Positions 29,801 through 41,800 of a DNA stretch of 64,000 nucleotides are shown here, piece after piece. Under the pieces are notes generated by a model. The model saw only the letters and a program-made list of their open reading frames with translations, did no database searches and was not told the origin of the DNA. Within the stretch, counting starts at the first letter, position 1. Each line of letters starts with the position of its first letter. This DNA comes from Paragonimus skrjabini miyazakii (Eukaryota; Platyhelminthes; Trematoda; Plagiorchiida; Troglotrematidae), in NCBI GenBank assembly GCA_014338405.1, contig JTDE01001078.1, positions 52,191 through 116,190 of the forward strand, given 5' to 3'. The position numbers and the translations under genes were made by a program.

Positions 29801-32800
29801 ACAGAAGCTCCCGGATGAGCGATTCAACGATGGCATGGACATCCCCACAAATACAAAGTGAGGAGTGCGTGAGCTTGGATTATTGGAAGGAGCTTGTTGG
29901 TCTGAATCACATCGTCACTGGCTAGATCCAAAAAAAGGTTACCACAGGAATACATGCTATCAATGTTGTATAAACGGAGTGAAGAGCTATTTTCAACTGA
30001 CAATTCACTGACGAACGAGAAAACCCCGTAATAGTCGTGCAAACGTAATACTGCCTTTTCCGAATATGTTCTGTGTCCAGTTAAACGGAGGGGTAACTAA
30101 TCCTACGGGCTTACGCGAAGATAAATTTTAAAAAAATCAAATAATCAAAGAATGAACAGTAATGAGCAAAGATCGCCTAAGCGATTGACAGCCGATGCAT
30201 GTCGATGAAGCAAATCGACAGTATGAGTCGTCACTTTTTTATGACAGGCACGAATTGGCTAACAGGCCTCGACCACGTTTTGTCCACAAGTAGGCAAATG
30301 TATGTACAATTTGGGTAGCTGAGCGCTGGAAACCATCCCACTCATTTTTGTTGAAGAATGTAAGTACTTAAAGTCAGTATCATGTAATCGGTTAGACTGA
30401 ACAAAACATAGATTGTAGTACGTAGAAACAACGGTCAGGGGATGAAAATGAGTCGAGTCAATTCTGTACGAAGTGCCAAAAACTTATTGGAGGTCGTCAA
30501 CGGTCACGCACTCACGGTAGCAACTCATCAAATAAAACTAAAAGAGGTACTCACAGTGGAGATTGAAAATTCTGACAACACTCGAGAACCAAATCTACAA
30601 ACTACAGACGCGCCACCTGCACCATTATCTTAAAGTGTGTATGTTAAACAATTTGTTCGAAAGTCAATAGCTTTCCATTAGATCGCGGACCGATATGATG
30701 AAATGCTAACAGCAAGGCATACTGAAAAGAAAGGACGCTCATCATATGCAAACACATCATTTTAATGAAAATCAGACTATCTGACAAACAGTGCATTTCG
30801 TTATGCAAGGCCGCTGATACAGACGATTAGTACTCAACTTACACATCTTTAAAATGAGAGACTGCCGCTCTAACTTACCCGATTCGGAACAAAGGTCCCA
30901 ATTTGCCAGTTACCGGGATTGTCACTATAGATTTATCCGATTCGCGAGTTGGTGGCAGCGATACTGCTATTGTGGATTTGTAGTATGTTGACGTAGGAGA
31001 AGAAGAGCAGGCTGTTGTGGTCGACAGACCGAGCACCAAGGTGTAATACAACAGATAAGGAGAACAACGTGAACAACATTGTGCTAATACACATGTTATG
31101 CGATGTTCCGTTCCTGGGGCTAACTTTGGTCCAGATGTAGCCAGAGTTTGCATTAGTCTCGTCGCTATTCGTGTGCTGCTGACTGATGGGTTGTGATGAA
31201 GCAACGACTGTGCCATCTCCAGAAGCCACGTGTTGGTGCCCTCTTCAAGTTGCTGTGGATTACAATCGAAACAGAAGAAGTCGGACAAACTTGAATTGTC
31301 CCCATATTCCAATAACATTCATAACTGGTGGTCATTGCAAACAGAAGTTCGCGTAATTCTCAATGAAGGATTACAGTTCACATTCATATATGAAACTTAG
31401 AACAGACTACATAGGTTAGCACACTATTAACAACAAACGGCAAACAAATTTTATATTCCAAACATATTACGCAGAATGGCTTACTTGTAACGCAGACGCA
31501 ATGTCCAGTACGGGTTGAATGTCGCGGACCGGTGAACTATAACCGACCGCATAGACGCCATCGTTCCCCGCCTGTATAAATCGATCAATTGCCTGTTCGA
31601 GCAGATCGCCTAATTCTAGCAGGGATGGTCGTAATGTTCGTGAGCTTTTGGGCAGCCGCGTACAATAGTCCATAAGTGTGGTCAACGGAATGGTTATGGA
31701 ACACTGAAAAGCACAACAGACAAGTAAAAATCAGTGCATTCTGAATTCGTCGGAAGGGACAAACCAGAAGAAACTTGAAAATGTCACCTGCCATAACGTT
31801 CCAACAAATCACGTCGATAGACCGTAAACAAAATTTGTCCGTGACTGTATCGACCCGATACTTTGGCGGACCATGTTGAGGATAAAATGTTAGATGCAAC
31901 GTGCCTCCACATACTGAAAACAAGGCTGTTTGGTCGAGTCCGGTCCCTTCTGAACTGTCGCAAATCCTCAAACTGATGGTAGGTAATCCTATGTAACAGT
32001 GCTGTATCACACACTCTACATAGACCTTTCTGTAATATACGATAATTACAATGAATGTCTCTGTACATAACCTTTGAATCTTTAAATCAATTATCCGATT
32101 TGGCCTCAAGAAAGCAAAAAGTAAGAGATGCGCCATTAATGATCATCCGTTTTGACCACTGACTTCGGAATAAACCGTAAAGTTATTTGGACAGTCCAAC
32201 ATTATTCTTGATTGATAGGTTTACCTTACGCAACTTTTATCATAAAATTGTTGGTGAATTTTTAAAGAAATGTTGATGGTGCAAGTGGAGTTGTAGTGGT
32301 ATAAACCGACCTCGTTTATCAGACATGTAGTGCGTCAGTGAATGAACCGAAATAAGCACAAATAAACAGGGAACAAAAACGCAGGCCCACGAAATGGGGG
32401 AAATTACGTATTTTAACGTCCCAATATGATTATACATGAACCCGGACATAATTACCCCCAAGGGATTAGTTAAGAGTTGCGATGTGCACACATGGTTGAT
32501 GAGATCGTCAATAAAGTAAGAGCAAGAACACATGATTGATCATCCGGACAAGACCCAACCTCTTCAAACTGACTGAATCTACACGCATTGTCTTGTCCAC
32601 AGGGATTGTGACGACGGGGTTTATGAAGGAAGTGCAGCAATAACATCGATTAGGGATGAGCCAAACTCCATTTCTGACTACCTTGCAAAATCCAACTGGT
32701 CTGAACAGAAAACGAAAAACCGTTCAACCTGCGGACTCTCCGAAAATATCAACGTGTTTTGCATTCCTGTGAAAGCGATTTATGTGGACAGTTTTCCGCA

Positions 32801-35800
32801 TAAATCACCAGACAAAACCTGGTTCTATATACTAACGTTGCTGGAGTACTCGTATTTAAAAGTAACACCTTACTGTTAACCGGTTCGTTGTACTCGAACA
32901 GAAGCGAGAACATAAAATATGAAACAAGGCGATCTTCGCAAATCTAAGTCAAGTCGGGCCACGTGGGGACGTTTCTCTGAAGCTTAAGAGCAGTGCTATT
33001 CTAAGGCTGCGAAGCATAGCCAATTAAAGTGAGGAACATACATTGTTTTCACATGTATCACAGCCAATGACTACGACCAATAACATGCATTGGGTGGTAT
33101 CCATGAGCGAACAACAATGAAGTTTGGGTGTGGATATTTGGTAGTGTGGGCCAAGTAAGGCCATCTATTCGATAGCTACGGTTGCATAGGTTAAAGTGGA
33201 GAGCTGGTGTACTAAAGACGTTAAATAACCGTTTTTCCTGTCAACACATACTCTGCATATATCTAAACTGACTGGCGTAAGATGCGAGGTGGACCAAGAA
33301 TGACTTGCCAATACGAAGTGAAGAAAACTAACGAAAGAATAGCTCCTATAAGTTATGTTCATCCTATAGGCTGGAGTCCATGTGAACTACGGTTGGAGCA
33401 TTGAGAAGAGGATGGCTAATCGGACTCAGTTGCGCTGTTGTCGTTTGACTGAGCTGCTTACAAAGTAAGTGAAACTAATTGAGAAAGCCTTGTTGTCCAT
33501 GCAGTCTCACTCTTGTAACTTGTTCGTTTGTTTGTAATGTGTTGCACTTTCACGTTGCACATTTGAGGAGACATAAAGGATTGGTTAGAAAACAGGCTTC
33601 CTTCAAAACATCATCTTTACTTATAAATCAGAACTTGCTCCTTTCTTTTCGTGAATGTACTGAAGCTAAGTACTAGCAACAGTCCCTGATGTATTGCAGT
33701 TGATTATAAAATCAGAAGCTGACAAACAATAACACTTTTCTAACGCTGATTTCGTAAAACACCTAGTAGTTAGAAACGATGTGACACCCTGACATAATTA
33801 ACCCGCTGGTAGCACAAAAACGAAATCAGTGGTAAAGGTAGTAGCTGTTCCAGTGTTAACAAAATGTCACTGCTGAGAACTGAAGAAGGATTAACACTTC
33901 AGATTTGTCCGTGATGAGAATGTACCGAAAATTCCACGTAAGTAGCATTCGAGAGACTCGCTATCGATCCAAATTTTCTGACAAAGTATACAGACCATAC
34001 GGCCTGTGTAATGGTTTTTACGTGAAAATGTTATGAACGAGGACAAAACACAGTCTCCGACGTGGTAAATGCAGCTGATCCCCAGCTAAAAAATCTTCCG
34101 ATGAAACAGTGATGTGTACTCCACGTGAATACAAAGTAACCGTGTTAGCAAACATCATCATCATAACAGCCATGAGCCTGACCAAAAGGTACTGTGACTC
34201 GGGCTGCCGTTCACCTCAACAGTGACGTAGAATATCCTAGAAGAAAACGTTACTGAGGAGGCTGAAAATTATTGAGAGAAGACTAACAGGAAGAATTAGA
34301 AATGGTATGGAAACAGGTCCGCCATTGACTGCGACACATCGCCATCTCGGATAGCGTCTCTAACCAGCGGTTTGAGTGATCACGAGGACCCCATCCAGGC
34401 AGGCGACACCTACCACTTTGCTCAATGGAGCAGTCAGGGCCTTCATATTTCGTGACCATGTTGTTGCTTGACCACCACGTGGTTTGACCCAACTGTTGGT
34501 GGCCTCAGCATATAATGCCCGGCACGGTAAACGATCAGATGACATACGGAGTACGTGACCTAAACATCGCAAGCTGTGCAACGTAATTAGCTGACCAACT
34601 GACCGCGCATCCCGAGTGTTCCGGAATACGCGCCGGCGAACTGCCACATTGCTCACGTGATCAGTCCACTTAATATGGGCCGATTCGCGGAGACAACGAT
34701 GGTCAAACACAGCAAGACTGTTGATGTCTTCTTTGTGAACAGGCCACGTTTCCGAACCATAAAGCAAAATGGAACTCACACAGGCATTATATACCCTTCC
34801 TTTCAACGACAACCGGACGTCTTTTCGACGCCACAGATGACGCAGTTTGGCAAAGGCAACTCGTGCCTTTGCGATCCTCGCTGACATCTCATCAGCAATA
34901 TTACAGGCTGACGAGATAGTGCTACCCAAGTATGTGAAACTGTCCACAGTCTCAAGCGGATTACCTGCAATGAAGAAAATAGGAGTTGAAGTGCCCCAGT
35001 CTTGAAGCAACACGTTGCACCTTGAAGGTGCAAAGCGCATTTCATACAAACCAACTCGATCGCTCAACCTGTCCAGCATGGTTTGCATGTTTTCGGCAGA
35101 GGGGCTAAATAAGACAATGTCGTCCGCGTACTCCAGATCGGTCAATCTAGCGCCAGGGAGAAGCTCAACACTAAGTCCACTGGATTCCCAAAGCGCACCC
35201 TCCAGAATGTCGTCCATGACAAAATTGAACAGGAAGGGGGAAATCGGACACCCTTGAAGAACACTACTAGAAGTGATGAACGCCCGAGACAGTTGTCCAT
35301 AGACTCTCATCCTGCTTGCAGAGCGAGCATACAGTGATCTCAGTAGATTCACGTATTTCTCTGCTACTCCCTTGCGGAGAAGGCAGCTCCAGAGAACGTT
35401 ACGAGCAACTGAATCGAAAGCAGCCTTCAGGTCCAAAAAGACCACGACTGTCGGCTGTCTGTAACAGTGCCGACGTTCCAAGATCCGTCGCAAGGTAAAA
35501 ATATGATCAACGCAACCTCGACCGGATCGGAATCCTGCCTGTTCTTCGCGTATCTGGCTTTCTCTGGGCTTAGTAAGTCGACGTAAAATGAGACCAGTGA
35601 GTAACTTGGACGCAATAGACACCAAACTGATGCTCCTGTGATTGTCACATAGACTTCGAGCCCCCTTTTTGAAAACGGGAATGACTGTTGATAGGCACCA
35701 ATCACGAGGCACCTCTTCAGTCTTCCAAATCGTCTGGAGGAGTTTTGTCAGTTCTGATATCAACCTCTCCCCACCATCCTTGAAAAGAGAGGGAGAGAGG

Positions 35801-38800
35801 AGATCTGGTCCAGGAGCCTTATTACGCTTTAATGATTAAAGCTCAAGGACCACTTCTGCTTCCGACGGAGGACCGTCTGGAGTGCAACAACTGACCAATC
35901 GGGTACCGTCGTCCACATGATCTGGTTGAGGCCAGCTGAACTGTTCTTCAAAATGTTCAGCCCACCTGTCAAGTCGGCGCGATTGACTGGTAACAAGTGA
36001 ACCATCTTTTTCACATATGGCCTCACTTACACCGACTCGACGACCAGTACAACCACAGATCAGGGAGAAAAGACTCCTGCTATTCCCAGATAAAAAGGCT
36101 CTTTCCATCTCTTTCGACTGTTCTACCAAGTAGTGTTCACGGTCTTTGCACAAACTTTTAGTCAGCTTGCGTTTAAGTTCTCGACGGTCATCATCATATT
36201 TGGAACCAGATGGGATCGAGCGACGCTTGTTCATAAGGTTTATCGACGTGACAGAAATCCAGTGCTGTCGCAAGTGAACAGCCCCATCGGAGCATGCCTG
36301 CTCGCAGCATACCTTCATAGCTTCGGCGATTTGTTCCCAGTGTTCATTAGGATCCTTCATCTGACTTGAACTGGGCAACTTCTTCACCAACGCCTTTTGG
36401 TAAGCGTCCTTTACATCCTCATCGCTCGAATGCCACTTTGCATTTACGAGCGTATGTCCTCTGGGCAAATGATAAAACAAAACGGGCACGCACAACAGCA
36501 TGGTCCGAGTCCAGGTGGTTGCTCCGAAAGGCACGACAGTCCTTAACAGAGTGGCGCCACCTGTAACTAACTGATATATGATCCAACTGTGTCCACGGTT
36601 GGGAGGCATATTAGCAAACAGTCGGATCATTGAATGATGTTTCATCTCAAGGCAAGCCCACCAAACGAGCAGATTATGCAGTCAAATCATTCTCATGCAG
36701 AAGGTCGTTCGCCAGAGACTTTATGCGAAAAAGGAACGAAAAAAATACCTGTGAATCGGGCGAATTGTCCAAAACAATTGTCTGTAACAGCCGAGATGCC
36801 TCCCGGATTGCGAAGATCTGTAATCCAAGAGGCAGCGGGTTTCGCAGACAGTTGGAACATTCTTTGAAGGGCCAAGCGGTTGCAGATTCAGCAGCTGTGC
36901 GAGATCTTGGCGCGATGAAATGATCGAACATAATAGCCAAATGTGGTCCAACAGCACCTGGGTGCAACGGTTTGGACAACCATTGTAGGAACAGCCGAAT
37001 TTGCCAGATGGTCTAAATGAAAACAACAAACATATGAACGATCAAGTAATGTAGCCAGGATGCACTGTTATGATGAGTACCTTCTATACGCGCAAGAGTT
37101 AAGTGGTAAATGTCTACTAAACAACATTAAGATACTAAGATTGGAAAAGTTCCACTATTTCGAGATAAAAGAGTAAGGCGAGGTTACAGATTAGCCTCAG
37201 CCGACAAAAAAGACGAATGAGTCAACACAAGGGGCTTGAGGAAAGGAAAGACTATTACTTAGAACAGGGATGAAGGCTTCAGTAGCAAAATAGTTGCGGC
37301 TAGGAAACAATAGATGGGCTGACTGCTTTCAAGCTGTCTGAATCTAGAAGACAATCACAGAGATCTCGCAGAGTGAACCAGAAACCGTGACTGGTAATCG
37401 GTGTTTTCGACACCGAGCTTCGGTAATAAGTACAAGTTCATGAGAGCCGATTAAAGACGCATATAGTATGGGGAATCAGAAAGAGCCGACTTCAATGACT
37501 TATCAACATGACCGCTTTCGGCCTATATCCCATATCTGTGATGTGAAAACTGATAACTTTTCTTATATTCTACGGAAAGTCGAATGAATCGAGATCGCCG
37601 TCATAGTGTCACCGAAGTGCATAAAATAACATGATACTACGTTAGTGAATGCCATATACCAGTTAAATCAAAATATGTGCACCATTTTAGTTGCCCACAA
37701 AAATGAAATATTATGAGAACGCACAGAATGCAGTACAGAACACAGATATGGACTACCTACTGCCAAGTTTGGTAGGATTTGTGCAAAGCCACTCAAAAAG
37801 AGGCGACTGGCTTCAGGACATTGACAAATCCTGTCGAAAAGCTCCCGAAATGGTGGGGAATGGGTTTGCCAGAGGAAGAAAAAGTGTTTTAAGCCGAATT
37901 CGACGCTATCCGTTCCTATCTCCGGTTGTAGTAAACTTGTGAGAACAGCCAAACTCTGTGTGGAGAAGGAAAAACGGGGACAAAAGAAAGGAATACGTTC
38001 AAAGGAAACGCTTTTGATCAAGTGGGCGTTTTATGAGCATTTCAGTTCCAATCTATAAGAACGGATAGACAACGATGCAGTCACATGTTGTATCCGGAAA
38101 ATTTTAACGAAAATTTAATAGCATGGCAATTCCACCTGAGAGTATAACAAAGAACAGGCACAAATAATAAGTCTTAAGTAACTGTACAGAGATCCTGTAT
38201 TGAACGTATGTACACGTTTAAACGCAACCTTCGAGTATAGATAATCTTTACAGCCAGGGACTTTCAAAAACAAACGTGATTCCAGTTTAGCTCTTGTACC
38301 TATAGGTTACCGGTGACTTGAAGGAAGAATATCAGGTTCTCAAACCTTTAAGACATGCTCTAATTAAGCTGACAGGATAGCCAGCATATAACGTTAATAA
38401 CCAAATGTAGATGCACCGCATCAAGATTTTGACTTCAAATTTGCTTTCCACAGTTAAGGTTCGTTTGTGTTAACACCAAGTAGCACGAGCGACGGAGGAT
38501 GGAAAAAGGTATGCAGGTTTCAAAAATGTTTCGCGTATGAGCAAACTGGTACGCAAGCTTACAAATGAATGGTATGTCTATGCAAATGGTATATCAGATA
38601 GTACGACTTAATAAACACAGATACCTCCCAATTGCGCACATTTTTAGAGAGACGAACAGCATGTACGATGTTGACACGCCTCATAAATTGACAGACAGAG
38701 AAAAATTATGCCTTTAAAGGACGTAGTGCTCACTTTCTCCCCACGTGCCAACGCGCTTTGGACGTACTGAATTAGCAGAGCTTGGATGCATATTTCGACA

Positions 38801-41800
38801 TTCAGACAATTGTAGTTACGCAACATGTTCATGGTTTCGCCGCGTGGGTTCCAGTCGGAAGGCATGAAGGACGACTGCTGACAACCTGAGCTGATACCTA
38901 TTATGTGTGAGAACAGCCGCGACCAAATGGAGAACAAAAGTGGTTCGAAGGGTCCGAGGCGAACGATCAGACGATGGCATTCCTGGTAAATGTTAAAAAT
39001 GAAGATGGATAGTGGAATGGACAACTGGAAAGCGAAACGGGACGAAAGCTACGAGCGAAGTGGATGGAATAACCGAGGAATGTCATATCACACCGGTCAA
39101 TAAAAATTGAGAAAATGTGTAATCAGGAAAGGGTAGATTTGACAAAACTACCCAAACATGAGGCTCAGATCCAACCATAATTATGCAGAGCAAAAGAAAC
39201 GGAATAGAAGTGATTTAGGTGAATAAGAAAAAGGAGACAAAAACCAATTTCAGTGGTTAGTTAACAAAGCCTAAAATACCAGGAGAAGCCACAAGGACGA
39301 TAATGTAACATTTCCCCAAAATGAATTTGGGTACAGCAACAAAAACGGACGATTACATGACTTGCAGATAAACACTGCTTGTTCTGTCATACTGTGAAAG
39401 TGACGTCTTACTTCATGTGTGCCGGGAGACTCGTTTGCTACTTTAATTCTACCATGGAACGAAGTACGAGTGATACATGAACGACAAACATGTGTCTTGT
39501 TCGTACCCACAATTTGATCAATGACCCATGTTTTCGCTTCACAATGTCCTGTTCTGTGGTTCACACCTGCGCATCGGTGTGTTCGGCCACGAACTGAGCA
39601 CATAACCATTGAAAGAGCATCACACGATCGACACTGAAGCGACTGGAATGAGAGAGAGTTGCGCGAGAGTTGCAACCTAAAAAATCCAAAGCAACTTTCC
39701 ACCTTGTACAACACATAGTATCTGTTATACAGATATGTGCTGAGTCATATACACGGTGTGAATGCCATTAGGCTGCCAAAGCCTAGCTAGTTGTATTATT
39801 GGAGCAACGAAGGCTTGAACTCACAGTCACAAAATTGACGGTCAGAGCTAATCCGAGTGTTTCAACTGTTCTGGGTAGTTACACAAGCAACAAATTAGTT
39901 GAAAAATGAAATGGGTAGGCGAGTTAAGTAGTAAAGAATAAGTAGTGCAATCGAAAAGACCTACAGTGCTGCACAACTACGAATCTCGTTCAGATCCGAC
40001 CCGGTTGTCCACGTACAGCTCAAAGATACGTTGCCTAAATGTGTGACCTCATTCTGTGTTTATTCTTTCACATGCTCCTGTGGAGCAGGTTACGTCGGTC
40101 GCACAACCAGGCGCCTTTCTCAGAGGATACGTGAACACCACCCCGCGTGGCTGACTAAAGGCGAGGTGAAGTCTATTTCGAGTGCAATTCTGGCTCACCT
40201 TGTGGACTCAGGGCACCAGGTCACACCGGAGGTGGCTTTCCAGCCCATTTACCGCTTGCCCAGTCGTCAATCCAGAGGAGTCAAATTTCGTATTCTGGCC
40301 ACCGCGGAAGCGATCGGAATTCGGTTGCGCAACCCACAGTTGTGCGCTCAGAAGAAATTTGTACAGGCCCTACGGTTACCATGGCCTCCCGTGACTGACT
40401 CGACACCCCCGGTGGTCAATTTTGTCACCTAATTGCCCTCCAATTCACAATCTCGTGATGTAACTGTGTGACTAATTGCTTTTGATTTTGATCGCTTGAC
40501 AACCATGATGATATAAAATGTTATGTAATTGGCCCGATGATGAATAACCGAAAACAGACTGTTCGCCAAAACACCCTTTTACTTCTAATGAACTCATGGG
40601 GCTATTCGAATCGATAAAATGACTTGTCAAAAAAAGTGTGGTTTACCAACGCGTCTTGCGTTAAAACTGACAAAACAAGTGTTACCATTGTGGCCAAGAA
40701 ACAAGTTTAAACTGAACAACCTCGGTTTGACAACGGATAGATTCAAATGTTTCCATGTAGGTAGCTCTAAATCAAACAGCACGCACGTAGTTCAACGTAT
40801 CACATAACGGCAAGCACAACGGTGATGTGGACCTTCCGCACACATGAAACATACGTCTCATTAGGAAGTTCACACTGGTGCTGATCACTTACATGTTTGC
40901 AGACAGTCACCCCACGAGTAATGTTTTGTACACAAAATGTGCTGTCGATATGTACGATGAAGATAACTACGACGAGACAAATGGTGCGGAATCGAACCGC
41001 AACTCTTCATGTGATACACGTTTGATGTAAGCAAGTTAGTCAGGAACTACCGGAGCGTGTAGATCCTAGGATGACCAGTGTGTTTCGTAACAGAGTCTAA
41101 AACAAAGTTAAACGGTCCTATGCCTTGGATAATGTTCCAAAACAGAAAAGGCCCGACAGTGAAGGTAAAAGAAAACCCGTAGAATGGGCTGGTGCATACT
41201 TCGACAATTTCGGGAGAGGAAAAGTCGAGGTAGTGAAAACTCAAGTAATGCTTGCTTCCTTTTTGACGATAACATGAAAGCAAAAATGCTTCAGATTTGA
41301 CAGGTCTGACGGCATTGGCCTCATATACAGTTTGAACGCTGACAAGATAGTGTCAGCACTTGGATGGAACCATGTAAGGGTACTGACGGTTGAGAAAACA
41401 AAAAATCCCATTGAAAGAGTTGAAAATTAATCACATGTAATCGCAGCTTTCGCAAACACGCACACGTTACGGCCAGGATCTTTTGAAAAGCAGTATTATT
41501 TATTCAAGTTTCGTCCTCAGTAGAGTTCGTCAGTTGGGCATACTTCCTCTGACACCATGAGTTGAACTCTGGGCCAACTTTTCAGAAATCTACCATGGTG
41601 ACCGCTAAACCATTAACTTCCTAAGAAGTTCGATCGAATTCTCATATATACACACTCAGCTTCACTCGCCTCTGAGATACAGTGAATTCTCTATTGAGCC
41701 ACAATGTGAAACCTACGACACAGTGGTCAACACGATTGTCTAATGAGTACGCAGACCGGAGTTCAAATCTCTGTGGTAGCAAGAATGATTGTTACTGACG

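Noticed and set aside
36133..36566. Plus-strand frames in the 36-kb region
   Set aside because: Antisense shadows of the RTE copy B linker.
40981..41056. Functional tRNA gene
   Set aside because: The T arm is perfect but the acceptor stem does not pair and no proper anticodon arm could be drawn.
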